Notes: a model not told the origin generated them from the sequence alone. A DNA stretch of 64,000 nt from Massilia timonae CCUG 45783 (GCF_000315425.1 NZ_JH992925.1:328858-392857); one strand, 5' to 3'. Counted from the stretch's first letter, positions 8,985 to 17,052 are shown. Numbers and translations are program-made.

Positions 8985-9400
8985 GTCTTTCCTCGCAAAA
9001 GGTCAGCCGCGAAATCTGCCGCGAAACAGCCGCAACCCGCAGCCATGGTTTCAAGAAGGGGAACTTCATGCTAACAAAAGAGCAAAGAAAAGCATCCCCC
9101 TGCGCTATGTGGCTTATGGAACAGGAAATGTGTGCTCGAGGCTAACTATTTTCTGGAGAGATAGCTATCGGATGACGTGTCATAGGAGAGCGTCGCTATC
9201 TGGCGTTGTAGAGCAGAAAATCACGTGGGTTTGCTCAACCTATGTAGGGCAAGTCCTACAAGAACTGCGGTCGTGATCCGGCGCAGAGGCCGTTGACACC
9301 CGGCCTAGGGTCCTGAACAGGGCGAAAGGGATGAGCGACAATGGCGCGTGTGAACTTATGCTCAGACGACTGAGCGCGCGAGAATGAGATGCAGGCAGAA
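8985..9400. other. Long non-coding region upstream of the PEP-CTERM gene
   Basis: No convincing gene is seen on either strand: possible frames are short and have no ribosome binding site. It holds two inverted repeats: gatagctatc at 9160-9169 and TGTAGG-N6-CCTACA at 9243-9260. I looked for a sigma-54 promoter (TGGCAC-N5-TTGC type) on the minus strand and found none. It probably holds the promoter and leader of the PEP-CTERM gene. Confidence 0.6.
9243..9260. promoter_or_regulatory. Perfect inverted repeat TGTAGG-N6-CCTACA
   Basis: Two 6-base arms around a 6-base spacer, in the gene-free region about 260 bases upstream of the PEP-CTERM start. Size and symmetry fit a dimeric DNA-binding regulator. 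The regulator cannot be identified from the sequence. Confidence 0.45.
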
Positions 9401-9434
9401 AAGAAAAATGGCTCAGAACTTCTTCTGAGCCATT
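9401..9434 (-). terminator. Terminator of tRNA-Arg copy 1
   Basis: A 12-bp perfect stem (aatggctcagaa / ttctgagccatt, loop cttc), followed on the minus strand by a U-rich tract. It lies 14 bases past the CCA end of the tRNA at 9449. The same stem recurs after copies 2 and 3. Confidence 0.85.
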
Positions 9435-9448
9435 CTCTTTGAAACAGT

Positions 9449-9525
9449 TGGTGCGGCTGGCAGGAATCGAACCCACGACCCCTTGGTTCGTAGCCAAGTA
9501 CTCTATCCAGCTGAGCTACAGCCGC
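9449..9525 (-). tRNA. tRNA-Arg(ACG), copy 1
   Basis: 77 nt including an encoded CCA. The 7-bp acceptor pairs GCGGCTG with CAGCCGC, the anticodon stem CTTGG/CCAAG encloses the loop CTACGAA (anticodon ACG), and the T loop is TTCGAAT. The wobble A is normally edited to inosine by TadA to read CGU/CGC/CGA. It is one of five identical copies on the same strand. Confidence 0.97.
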
Positions 9526-9536
9526 CCGAGGCACGC

Positions 9537-9565
9537 ATTATAACGGCAATCAGCCAGAACGCCAA
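9537..9565 (-). promoter_or_regulatory. Promoter of tRNA-Arg copy 1
   Basis: TTGGCG and TATAAT separated by 17 bases, with the -10 hexamer 11 bases ahead of the mature tRNA 5' end. The element GCGTGC after the -10 is shared by copies 1, 2, 3 and 5. Confidence 0.85.
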
Positions 9566-9600
9566 GCAAGGATTCTGCATTGCAGAAACCGTGTTCAGCA

Positions 9601-9634
9601 AAGAAAAATGGCTCAGAATCTCTTCTGAGCCATT
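9601..9634 (-). terminator. Terminator of tRNA-Arg copy 2
   Basis: Same 12-bp stem as after copy 1 with loop tctc, followed on the minus strand by a U-rich tract. Confidence 0.85.
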
Positions 9635-9648
9635 CTCTGTGAAACGGT

Positions 9649-9725
9649 TGGTGCGGCTGGCAGGAATCGAACCCACGACCCCTTGGTTCGTAGCCAAGTA
9701 CTCTATCCAGCTGAGCTACAGCCGC
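9649..9725 (-). tRNA. tRNA-Arg(ACG), copy 2
   Basis: Identical in sequence to the copy at 9449-9525, with encoded CCA and anticodon ACG. It has its own promoter and terminator, so copies 1 and 2 form adjacent independent transcription units about 200 bases apart. Confidence 0.97.
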
Positions 9726-9736
9726 CCGGGGCACGC

Positions 9737-9765
9737 ATTATAGCGGCATGTGGCAAGTTCGCCAA
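9737..9765 (-). promoter_or_regulatory. Promoter of tRNA-Arg copy 2
   Basis: TTGGCG, 17-base spacer, TATAAT, then GCGTGC; same spacing to the tRNA as copy 1. Confidence 0.85.
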
Positions 9766-9902
9766 GCGGCTGTTGGCGCCGGGCAAGCCGGGCGCTGTGC
9801 GCCGGATCGGCCGGCGCCAGGCCTTGCTTGCCTGTCAGCATGTGAATACACTGGCAGGCACGGTTCGATCATGCGCCATGCGCGCAGTCTGGAGCTATTC
9901 AC

Positions 9903-10397
9903 ATGCGACTCGTCTTTACCAAGGGCGCCGGGAAGTTCGACCGGATGACCATCGTGCGCCCGGGGCGCCCGCCAGAGCAGGTCGACTGCCCAAAGCAAGG
10001 AATCATTCCGCACGATATGGTGCATTACGCCGTGGAGCATACCTTGGCCGTGCGCGGATTTCTCGCCAGGGTGGGCGAGGGAGAGGCGGCCAGCTTCGGG
10101 ATGCAGGGCGAGCCATGCAGCGACGCGGTCGAGCGTCTGGTGGAAGTCTTCCAGGGCGACCAGTGGTCCGGCGGCGATGCCCCCGCAACGGATCTCATCG
10201 ACCTGTACCGGGTCACATGCCATGCGAGATCGTGCCCCATGCTCGATATCGACGCGGCGGCCATCGATGCGGTGCGCTGCGCGCTCGCCGAGCTGACTGC
10301 AAGGTGGGCGGCGGTGCCGGTCGGTGGTCATCTCGAGGTCGGCTTCGCGCAGGCGTTTGGCGAGCCGGAAAGAAAAATGGCTCAGAATTTCTTCTGA
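9903..10397 (+). CDS. Conserved-looking hypothetical protein
   Basis: 164 residues, no signal peptide or membrane segment. I do not recognise a named domain. It starts MRLVFTKGAGKFDRMTIVRPG and has an HDMVHYAVEHTL stretch near residue 37 with several His and acidic residues, and a predicted helical C-terminal half. A ribosome binding site GGAG lies eight bases before the ATG. It sits between tRNA-Arg copies 2 and 3 in the opposite direction to the tRNAs. Its last codons and stop (MAQNFF) lie inside the terminator hairpin of tRNA copy 3, so its 3' end was probably shaped by insertion next to that tRNA cassette. Function unknown. Confidence 0.72.
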   Translation: MRLVFTKGAGKFDRMTIVRPGRPPEQVDCPKQGIIPHDMVHYAVEHTLAVRGFLARVGEGEAASFGMQGEPCSDAVERLVEVFQGDQWSGGDAPATDLIDLYRVTCHARSCPMLDIDAAAIDAVRCALAELTARWAAVPVGGHLEVGFAQAFGEPERKMAQNFF

Positions 10398-10403
10398 GCC
10401 ATT
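10370..10403 (-). terminator. Terminator of tRNA-Arg copy 3
   Basis: The 12-bp stem aatggctcagaa / ttctgagccatt (loop tttc) with a U tract on the minus strand. On the plus strand it overlaps the last codons of the gene at 9903-10397. Confidence 0.85.
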
Positions 10404-10417
10404 CTCTTTGAAACAGT

Positions 10418-10494
10418 TGGTGCGGCTGGCAGGAATCGAACCCACGACCCCTTGGTTCGTAGCCAAGTACTCTATCCAGCTGAGCTACAGCCGC
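10418..10494 (-). tRNA. tRNA-Arg(ACG), copy 3
   Basis: Identical 77-nt tRNA with anticodon ACG and encoded CCA. The Nudix gene lies upstream of it on the same strand, but the tRNA keeps its own promoter at 10506-10534. Confidence 0.97.
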
Positions 10495-10505
10495 CCGAGG
10501 CACGC

Positions 10506-10534
10506 ATTATAGCGATGCTTGTTCGTCTTGGCAA
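10506..10534 (-). promoter_or_regulatory. Promoter of tRNA-Arg copy 3
   Basis: TTGCCA, 17-base spacer, TATAAT, then GCGTGC, 11 bases upstream of the tRNA. It starts 16 bases downstream of the Nudix stop codon. Confidence 0.85.
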
Positions 10535-10550
10535 AGGGTTATCGGGAAAT

Positions 10551-11198
10551 TTATTTCGTAAGTGATCGGGTCAGTGCGTCGATGACCGCCCGATCGTTCG
10601 GATTGCACAACAGGGAAGGAAGATCCGCCTGCGGAATCAGGTGCACGGCCTGGCTTTCCCACCCCATCAGCGCCGGGTTGCCGCCGATCCGGCGCGCCAG
10701 GTAATAGCGGGTATGGGTCAGCGTGCGCGCGGAGTCGATCAGGTGAGCCAGGATTTCCACGCGCAGCCCCGATTCCTCGAACGCTTCCCGAATCGCCGTC
10801 GCTTGCAGGTTGATGCCGGGATCGACCCGGCCCTTGGGAAAGGTCGCGTCATAGCCGCCGAAGCGGTTCGACGGCGACACCGCCCAGACGCGCCCATCGT
10901 CTTCCACGATGACGACGCCGGCCGCGGGGGATTTCGATGGCGCTGGTTCGAAGGCCGGTTCGGCGATGTCGGCCTGGCCCGCAACGTCGGCCCAGTCGGC
11001 CTGCGTGGCCGGCACGTCCAGCCATGGCGCGAAGGGCAGGCCATTGAGCGCCGGGGGCAGGGCGCCGAGGGGAATCACGGTGGCGACCCGGGCAGGGTCG
11101 TGCCAGGTGCCGGGCGCGCTCGGCTGCGAAGGCCGGGCAATCAGCACTGGCTTGCCGTGCTCGTCAGGCTGGGGATGATGGACGGCGGCGTCGTTCAT
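10551..11198 (-). CDS. NUDIX hydrolase with an incomplete Nudix box
   Basis: 215 residues. Residues 1-90 are a poorly conserved N-terminal region; the Nudix fold follows (AAGVVIVEDDGRVWAVSPSNRFGGYDATFPKGRVD). The Nudix box has REAFEESGL, so the metal-binding REUxEE core is intact, but the first Glu of the canonical GX5EX7 part is replaced by Ile (GRVDPGI). Family members hydrolyse nucleoside diphosphate-linked substrates; the substrate here is unknown. It lies between tRNA-Arg copies 3 and 4 on the tRNA strand. The ribosome binding site is weak. Confidence 0.88.
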   Translation of the reverse strand: MNDAAVHHPQPDEHGKPVLIARPSQPSAPGTWHDPARVATVIPLGALPPALNGLPFAPWLDVPATQADWADVAGQADIAEPAFEPAPSKSPAAGVVIVEDDGRVWAVSPSNRFGGYDATFPKGRVDPGINLQATAIREAFEESGLRVEILAHLIDSARTLTHTRYYLARRIGGNPALMGWESQAVHLIPQADLPSLLCNPNDRAVIDALTRSLTK

Positions 11199-11231
11199 GG
11201 GACGGTGGCGGCTGAAATGATCGTGCGGGCC

Positions 11232-11268
11232 AAAAGCAATAAGGGCACTTCTTGCGAAGCGCCCTTAT
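11232..11268 (-). terminator. Terminator of tRNA-Arg copy 4
   Basis: An 8-bp stem (ataagggc / gcccttat) with a longer loop, then UUGCUUUUG on the minus strand. Its sequence differs from the terminators of copies 1-3. Confidence 0.7.
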
Positions 11269-11279
11269 CTGAAGAAGGT

Positions 11280-11356
11280 TGGTGCGGCTGGCAGGAATCG
11301 AACCCACGACCCCTTGGTTCGTAGCCAAGTACTCTATCCAGCTGAGCTACAGCCGC
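11280..11356 (-). tRNA. tRNA-Arg(ACG), copy 4
   Basis: Identical 77-nt tRNA, anticodon ACG, encoded CCA. Its flanks differ more from copies 1-3 (GCCTGC after the -10 instead of GCGTGC), so it is an older or less homogenised copy. Confidence 0.97.
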
Positions 11357-11367
11357 CCAATGCAGGC

Positions 11368-11396
11368 ATTATAGCGGGAGGCGGGCGTCTTGGCAA
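11368..11396 (-). promoter_or_regulatory. Promoter of tRNA-Arg copy 4
   Basis: TTGCCA, 17-base spacer, TATAAT. The -35 region (TTTGCCAAGACG) matches that of copy 3. Confidence 0.85.
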
Positions 11397-11454
11397 AGGT
11401 TCATTGCCGAACCGCGTAACGGCCCGCGAAAACCGTCCGCGGCAAATGCCCGGA

Positions 11455-11491
11455 GCAAAGAAAAAGGGCCAGATCTCGCGATCTGGCCCTT
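11455..11491 (-). terminator. Terminator of tRNA-Arg copy 5
   Basis: An 11-bp stem (aagggccagat / atctggccctt, 6-base loop) followed by a U-rich tract on the minus strand. Confidence 0.85.
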
Positions 11492-11500
11492 CGTATTTTC

Positions 11501-11577
11501 TGGTGCGGCTGGCAGGAATCGAACCCACGACCCCTTGGTTCGTAGCCAAGTACTCTATCCAGCTGAGCTACAGCCGC
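11501..11577 (-). tRNA. tRNA-Arg(ACG), copy 5
   Basis: Identical 77-nt tRNA, anticodon ACG, encoded CCA. This is the most upstream member of the array and faces away from the propeller kinase gene at 11687. Confidence 0.97.
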
Positions 11578-11588
11578 CCGAAGCACGC

Positions 11589-11617
11589 ATTATAGCAGCG
11601 GGTTGTCGTTTCTGGAA
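11589..11617 (-). promoter_or_regulatory. Promoter of tRNA-Arg copy 5
   Basis: TTCCAG, 17-base spacer, TATAAT, then GCGTGC. Confidence 0.8.
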
Positions 11618-11686
11618 GACTCAAAATATTTCACCTAAGCAAACTCCTCTGGTAGATTTGATAGCAGGATAATTAATTGGATCGCC

Positions 11687-14600
11687 ATGTCGGGTTTCGC
11701 CACTGTCCGCGCCACATCGTGCCGCTGCATGTTCATCCTGTTGCTGAGCGTCCTGGGCATGCTCGCCGCGAGCCTGGCCAAGGACGCGGGCGCCGCCCAG
11801 CGCAGCCTGCGTTTCGAGCGGCTATCCGTCGACGACGGCCTGTCCCAGCATTCGGTGATGAACATCCTGCAGGACCGGCGCGGCTTCATCTGGTTCGGCA
11901 CCCAGGCCGGGCTGCACCGTTTCGACGGCTACCGGATGACCGTGTACCGCAACGACACCAACGATCCCGGCAGCATCCCAGACAATTTCGTGTCCGCCTC
12001 CTACGAAGATCCCGCAGGCTACCTGTGGTTCGGCACCAAGGGCGGGCTCGCGCGTCACGACCCCGCCACCGGCCGCTTCCAGCGCCATGCGCTGGCGGAC
12101 GAAGGGCGCAGCGTGATGCGTTCGGTGGTGGCCATCGTGCCGGGACCGGATGGCGCGCTGTGGCTGGCGACCACCGACGGCGTGGTGCGCTTCGATCCGG
12201 CCACCGGCCGGCACCGCGGTTATGTGCATGACCCCGAGGACCGCGCCAGCCTGCGCGACGATCGGGTCAATGCGCTCGCCTTCGACAATGCCGGCGCGCT
12301 GTGGGTGGGCACGGCCGCCGGCCTGGACCGGATGGAGCCGGGCGGCGGCCGCTTTGCACATTTTGCGCTCGCGCCACCGGCGGATGCCCGGCGCAATACC
12401 GTGCTCGCGCTGTCGATGGGGCCGCGCGACACGCTGTGGGTCGGCACCGCCTCCGGGCTCGAAGCCTGGCGCCTCGACGAAGGCCCGCCGCGGCGCCAGC
12501 GCATGAGCGCGGCCGACGGCATGGGCGAGGTGCACGTCAGGACCCTGTACCACGACAGTGGAGCCCAGCTGTGGGTCGGCACCGAGAACCAGGGCCTCAA
12601 ATGGCGCGACCCTTCCAGCGGCAAGTTCATCAGCTATCGCAACGCGGCCCAGGACCCGCACAGCCTGTCCGACAACCAGGTGCCGGCGGTGCTGGTCGAC
12701 CGCACCGGCACCTTGTGGGTCGGCACCTATTTCGGCGGCATCAACCGCACCGACCTGGCCAGCGGCGGCTTCGCGCGCTATGGCGAGACCGAGGGCATCG
12801 GCCGCGCGCGGGTGCGCGCCATCGCCGGCGAAGCCGACGGCCGCCTGTGGGTCGGCACCGTCAGCGACGGCCTGATGCTGCTCGATCCGGCCACCCGCCA
12901 GGCCACGCGCCTGCGCTCCGGCATGCTGGGCGAGCGCGTCACGGCGTTGGCGCCGGCGCGCGGCCGGATGTGGATCGGCACCCCGACCGGCCTGCTGTGG
13001 CGCACGCCGGATGGACGCATGGGGCGGGTGGGACTGGGGCGCGGCCCGAGCGCCAACCACGTGCAGGCCATCCTCGCCGGCCGCGACGGCACCTTGTGGG
13101 TGACGACGCGGGATGGCCTGTCGGCGCTGGCCCCCGGCCATGAAACCACGCGCAGCTGGCGCAACGACCCGCTCGACCCGACCAGCCTGGGCGACAACTA
13201 CGGCCGCGCGCTGCTGGAAGACCGGCACGGCATCCTGTGGATCGGCACCGAGTCGGGCCTGGAACGGTACGACCGCGCCGCCGACACGTTTACCCGTTTT
13301 CGCAACGATCCGGCCGATCCGGGCAGCCTGCGCCACAGCCGCGTCAACTACCTGTACGAATCGGCCAGGGGCGAGCTGTGGGTCGGCACCGCCGGCGGGC
13401 TGCACCGCATGATGCGCGACGGCGAGCGCACCTGGTTCCGCTTCTATCCCTTCGCCGACGGCGAGGATGCGCCATCGATCGGCGCCATCCTCGAGGACGA
13501 CGACGGCAACCTGTGGGTCAGCACCACGGCCGGCATCACGCGGGTCGATCCGGTGGGTGGCCAGGCCAAGAGCTACACCGCCAAGGACGGCCTGATCGAC
13601 GGTTCCTACTTCGTCGGATCGGGCTGGCGCGGCGCCAACGGCCAGCTGCATTTCGGCGGCATCAGCGGCATGACCTCGTTCTTTCCGGCCGAGGTGCGCG
13701 ACAACCCGTTTGCGCCGACGGTGGCGATCACCGACCTGCTGGTATTGAACAAGACCCGCTCCATCCCCGACCTGCCGACGCGGCGCGAGATCACGCTGTC
13801 GCACCGCGACACCGTGTTCACCCTCGAATTCGCGGCCCTGCACTATGCCGACCCGTACGGCAACCGCTATGCCTACCAGCTCGAAGGCTTCGACCAGGCC
13901 TGGGTCGACACCAATGCCAGCCGGCGCTTCGCGACCTATACGAACCTCGATCCGGGGCGCTATGTGTTCCGGGTCCGGGCCAGCAACAAGGACGGCCTGT
14001 GGAGCCAGGACGCCGCCGCGCTGGCGATCACGATCACGCCGCCGTACTGGAAGACCTGGTGGTTCCGCACGCTGGCGGCAAGCGTGGCGCTGGCGCTGTC
14101 GTACCTGGTCTACCGGCTGCGGGTGCGCGCGCTGGTCGAGCAGAAAGGGCTGCTGGCGCGCGAAGTCCATGCCCGCACCGCCGAACTGCGGCTGCAGAAG
14201 GAAGCGGCCGAACGCGGCAAGCGCGAAGTCGAGCGCCAGAAGGAATCGGTCGAGCGCGCGCACCGCAATATCGCGCTGCTGTCCGACATGGGCAGGGTGC
14301 TGACCGCGAACCTGGACAATGAGGCCATCATGAGCACGCTCTACCAGCATGTGGTGGCGCTGATGGACGCGCCGGTGTTCGCGGTCGCGCTGTGGCGCCC
14401 CGAGCACGAGACGCTCGAGCTGCCGTATGCGATGGTGGTCGGACGGCGCATGGCGCCGCGCGAGCTGCGCTTCGATCCGGCGCGCCACCTGCTGTCGTGC
14501 TGCGTGGCCGAGGGCCGCGAGTTCCTGCGGGCCGACGTGCAGGCCGAGCTTCCTTCGTGCCTTTCGCAGGCGGTCGACGCGCTCGATGCGGTGGCGGTGT

Positions 14601-15556
14601 CGGAGTCCGCCGTCCAGGCGCCGCGTTCGCTGCTGTGCGTCCCGGTGACGGTGGGCGAGCGGGTGCTGGGCGCGGTGACGGTGCAGAGCCGCCAGCCCGG
14701 CGCCTACGGCCAGGTCCACCTCGACATGCTGGGCACGCTGGCGGCCTACGTGGGCGTGGCCATGGACAATGCCGAAGCCTATCACCGCCTCAAGGAAACC
14801 CAGGCCCAGCTGGCGGCCCAGGAGAAACTGGCCTCGCTCGGTTCGCTGGTGGCGGGCGTGGCGCACGAGCTCAACACCCCGATCGGCAACAGCCTGCTGA
14901 TGGCCAGCACCCTGCAGGAGCGCACCAATGCGGTGGCGGCGCGCTTCGCGCAGGCCACGCTCAAGCGCTCGGACCTGGAAGACTACATGGCCGCCTCGAG
15001 GGAGGCATCGGAGCTGATCGTGCGCAGCCTGCACAATGCGGCCGAACTGGTGAGCAGCTTCCGCCAGGTCTCGGTCGACCAGGCCAGCGCCCAGCGCCGC
15101 CGCTTCGACCTGGCCCAGGCCTGCCACGAGATCGTCGCGACGCTGATGAACACGGTGCGCCTGGCCGAACACCGCCTGCTGCTCGACGTGCCGGCCGGGA
15201 TCGCGATGGATGGATTCCCGGGTCCGCTGGGCCAGGTCCTGATCAACTTCGTCAACAATGCCATGCTGCACGCCTTCGAGGGGCCGGGCGGCGCCATGAC
15301 GATCGCCGCCGCGCCGCACGACGGCCGGGTGACCATCACCTTCCGCGACGACGGACGCGGCATCGAGGCGGCCTATCTCGGGCGCATCTTCGATCCCTTC
15401 TTCACGACCCGCATGGGGCAGGGCGGCACCGGACTGGGCCTGAACATCGTCTACAACATCGTCACCAGCCTGCTGGGCGGGACGATCCGGGTCGAGAGCA
15501 CGCCAGGGGCCGGCACGCTGTTCGTGCTCGACCTGCCGCTACGGGCGCCGGACTAG
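11687..15556 (+). CDS. Two-component-regulator-propeller sensor histidine kinase
   Basis: 1289 residues, a very large membrane sensor. A signal/anchor helix at about 12-32 is followed by roughly a dozen regulator-propeller repeats up to about residue 640, each with a G-x-LWVGT-like strand (WFGTQAGLHRFD, LWVGTAAGLDRM). A Y_Y_Y-type domain (about 690-775) leads into a TM helix about 785-805, a coiled coil, a GAF domain (about 860-1025), then HisKA with H1060 in GVAHELNTP and HATPase (NFVNNAML, DDGRGI, GGTGLGLNIV). There is no fused receiver or HTH. The periplasmic double propeller usually senses oligosaccharides or other nutrients in relatives; the ligand here is unknown. The stop lies 3 bases from the convergent dehydrogenase stop. 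Confidence 0.93.
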   Translation: MSGFATVRATSCRCMFILLLSVLGMLAASLAKDAGAAQRSLRFERLSVDDGLSQHSVMNILQDRRGFIWFGTQAGLHRFDGYRMTVYRNDTNDPGSIPDNFVSASYEDPAGYLWFGTKGGLARHDPATGRFQRHALADEGRSVMRSVVAIVPGPDGALWLATTDGVVRFDPATGRHRGYVHDPEDRASLRDDRVNALAFDNAGALWVGTAAGLDRMEPGGGRFAHFALAPPADARRNTVLALSMGPRDTLWVGTASGLEAWRLDEGPPRRQRMSAADGMGEVHVRTLYHDSGAQLWVGTENQGLKWRDPSSGKFISYRNAAQDPHSLSDNQVPAVLVDRTGTLWVGTYFGGINRTDLASGGFARYGETEGIGRARVRAIAGEADGRLWVGTVSDGLMLLDPATRQATRLRSGMLGERVTALAPARGRMWIGTPTGLLWRTPDGRMGRVGLGRGPSANHVQAILAGRDGTLWVTTRDGLSALAPGHETTRSWRNDPLDPTSLGDNYGRALLEDRHGILWIGTESGLERYDRAADTFTRFRNDPADPGSLRHSRVNYLYESARGELWVGTAGGLHRMMRDGERTWFRFYPFADGEDAPSIGAILEDDDGNLWVSTTAGITRVDPVGGQAKSYTAKDGLIDGSYFVGSGWRGANGQLHFGGISGMTSFFPAEVRDNPFAPTVAITDLLVLNKTRSIPDLPTRREITLSHRDTVFTLEFAALHYADPYGNRYAYQLEGFDQAWVDTNASRRFATYTNLDPGRYVFRVRASNKDGLWSQDAAALAITITPPYWKTWWFRTLAASVALALSYLVYRLRVRALVEQKGLLAREVHARTAELRLQKEAAERGKREVERQKESVERAHRNIALLSDMGRVLTANLDNEAIMSTLYQHVVALMDAPVFAVALWRPEHETLELPYAMVVGRRMAPRELRFDPARHLLSCCVAEGREFLRADVQAELPSCLSQAVDALDAVAVSESAVQAPRSLLCVPVTVGERVLGAVTVQSRQPGAYGQVHLDMLGTLAAYVGVAMDNAEAYHRLKETQAQLAAQEKLASLGSLVAGVAHELNTPIGNSLLMASTLQERTNAVAARFAQATLKRSDLEDYMAASREASELIVRSLHNAAELVSSFRQVSVDQASAQRRRFDLAQACHEIVATLMNTVRLAEHRLLLDVPAGIAMDGFPGPLGQVLINFVNNAMLHAFEGPGGAMTIAAAPHDGRVTITFRDDGRGIEAAYLGRIFDPFFTTRMGQGGTGLGLNIVYNIVTSLLGGTIRVESTPGAGTLFVLDLPLRAPD

Positions 15557-15559
15557 ACG

Positions 15560-16501
15560 TCAGACCACGTTACGCGGCGCGCCCGCCTGCCAGGCCTCGA
15601 TATTATCGACCAGCATGTCGGCCAGCGTCTGCATGGCGCCGGCGCTCGCCCAGGCCACGTGCGGGGTCAGGATGAAATTCGGCAGGCGCAGGCCGAGCAG
15701 GGGATTGCCGGACGACGGCGGCTCCTTGGAGAGGACGTCGAAACCGGCGCCGATGCGGCCTTCCATCAGCACCTCGGCCAGCGCCGCCTCGTCGACCAGG
15801 CCGCCGCGCGCCGTGTTGATCAGGAGCGCGCCCGGCTTCATCAGGCCCAGCTCGCGCCGGCCGATCAGGTCGCGGGTGTCTTCGGTGAGCGGCAGGTGCA
15901 GGCTGACGATATCCGAGGTGGCCAGCAGCTCGTCCAGCGCCAGTTGGTCGACGTCCGGATCCTGGATCGGCGAACGCGAGGTGGCGGCCACCCGCATGCC
16001 GAAGGCGCGCGCGATGCCGGCGACCCGCTTGCCGAGCGCGCCGTAGCCGACGATGCCCAGGCGGCTGCCGGCCAGGTCGCCGATCGGGTGGTCGAGCAGG
16101 CAGAAGCGGCTGGAGGTTTCCCATTTGCCGGCCTCGACGTCGAGGGCGTAGGCGCGCAGGTTGCGGCGCAGCGCCAGCATCAGGGTGACGCAGTGTTCGG
16201 GCACCGAGACCAGCGAGTAGTCGCGGATGTTCGAGACCACGACGCCGCGCTCGCGGCAGGCAGCCAGGTCGACGTTATCGAGGCCGGTGGCCGCGACGGC
16301 GACCAGTTTCAGGTCGGGCAGTTGCGCGATCGCCGCGGCGCGCAGCGGCACCTTGTTGGTGATCGCGACGGTGGCGCCGGCCAGGCGTTCCACGACCTCG
16401 TCGGGGCTGGTGCCCGCGTAGTCCTGCCAGGTATGCGCAAAGCCGGGCACGCGGACATTGGCCTGCAGGCTGTCGCGGTCGAGGAAGACGATACGGTCCA
16501 T
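15560..16501 (-). CDS. D-2-hydroxyacid dehydrogenase, NAD(P)-dependent
   Basis: 313 residues. The Rossmann nucleotide-binding motif is GYGALG (152-157), and the catalytic triad of the family is visible: R232 (INTARGG), E260 (LSKEPP) and H281 (TPHVAWAS). Members reduce 2-oxoacids such as hydroxypyruvate or glyoxylate to D-2-hydroxyacids; this one resembles glycerate dehydrogenase/hydroxypyruvate reductase but the exact substrate cannot be decided. The start ATG 16501 follows AAGGA with good spacing; the frame extends 17 codons further upstream without a better start. No pathway partner is adjacent. Confidence 0.9.
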   Translation of the reverse strand: MDRIVFLDRDSLQANVRVPGFAHTWQDYAGTSPDEVVERLAGATVAITNKVPLRAAAIAQLPDLKLVAVAATGLDNVDLAACRERGVVVSNIRDYSLVSVPEHCVTLMLALRRNLRAYALDVEAGKWETSSRFCLLDHPIGDLAGSRLGIVGYGALGKRVAGIARAFGMRVAATSRSPIQDPDVDQLALDELLATSDIVSLHLPLTEDTRDLIGRRELGLMKPGALLINTARGGLVDEAALAEVLMEGRIGAGFDVLSKEPPSSGNPLLGLRLPNFILTPHVAWASAGAMQTLADMLVDNIEAWQAGAPRNVV

Positions 16502-16651
16502 GGTGTCCTTTGGAGTGGCGGGCAAAATCCTATTGTAGAGCAGGCGTGGCAAAAGACAGGATGGCCTGTCTTTTGCACGGGGGCGGCGTGGGGAATGCCG
16601 CGATATGGTGGGGCTCGAGCCGGCTTCTGATGAGGACCCTGAGCCCGGGGA

Positions 16652-16936
16652 TTACTGCGAGCGCGCGACGCTGTCGGCCTTCGCTTCGGCCTGGTCGGCC
16701 TTGGCTTCAGCCTTCTTCTCGGCTGCCTTCGCCTCGGCCTTGGCCACGTCGGCCTTCGCTTCGGCAGTGGCCTTCTCTACCTTCTCGTCGGCCTTGGCGA
16801 CTTCTTTCGCATGCTTGGCGTCGGCCTTGGCCGCGTCCTTGGTGGCGTGCGCCTGGTCGTGCATGGTGGCAGGGGTCTGGGCGAACACGGAAGTAGCGAA
16901 CAGACCAGCGATCAGGGTAGCGGCGATTTTGCTCAT
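16652..16936 (-). CDS. Secreted Ala/Lys-rich coiled-coil protein
   Basis: 94 residues. The signal peptide (MSKIAATLIAGLFATSVFAQ) is followed by about 70 residues made almost only of Ala, Lys, Glu and Asp in short repeats (KADAKHAKEVAKADEK, AEAKADVAKAEAKAAEKKA), predicting a long charged helix or disordered linker resembling histone-H1-like or desiccation-type proteins. Role unknown. A ribosome binding site AGGA precedes ATG 16936. It diverges from ligD across a 235-base intergenic region. Confidence 0.8.
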   Translation of the reverse strand: MSKIAATLIAGLFATSVFAQTPATMHDQAHATKDAAKADAKHAKEVAKADEKVEKATAEAKADVAKAEAKAAEKKAEAKADQAEAKADSVARSQ

Positions 16937-17052
16937 GGTGTCATTCCTTTATAGTGGTTTGAAACTCGGTTGATCTCGTGGGGCTCCGTAGAGCAATCCA
17001 GGTGTTTCTGCGTCGTGTTACTGAGCAGATAACGGGGCGCGTTACCGTCCAG

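Noticed and set aside
9281..9400. Short frame starting near 9330 in the gene-free region
   Set aside because: Only about 18 codons, no ribosome binding site and no protein-like features.
9449..11577. tRNA-Arg array as attachment sites of an integrative element
   Set aside because: No integrase, recombination genes or partial tRNA 3' repeats are found; all five copies are complete with promoters and terminators, so duplication explains them better.
11822..15319. 1165-codon minus-strand frame opposite the propeller kinase
   Set aside because: No domain-like sequence; the plus strand has repeated propeller and kinase motifs with normal codon use.
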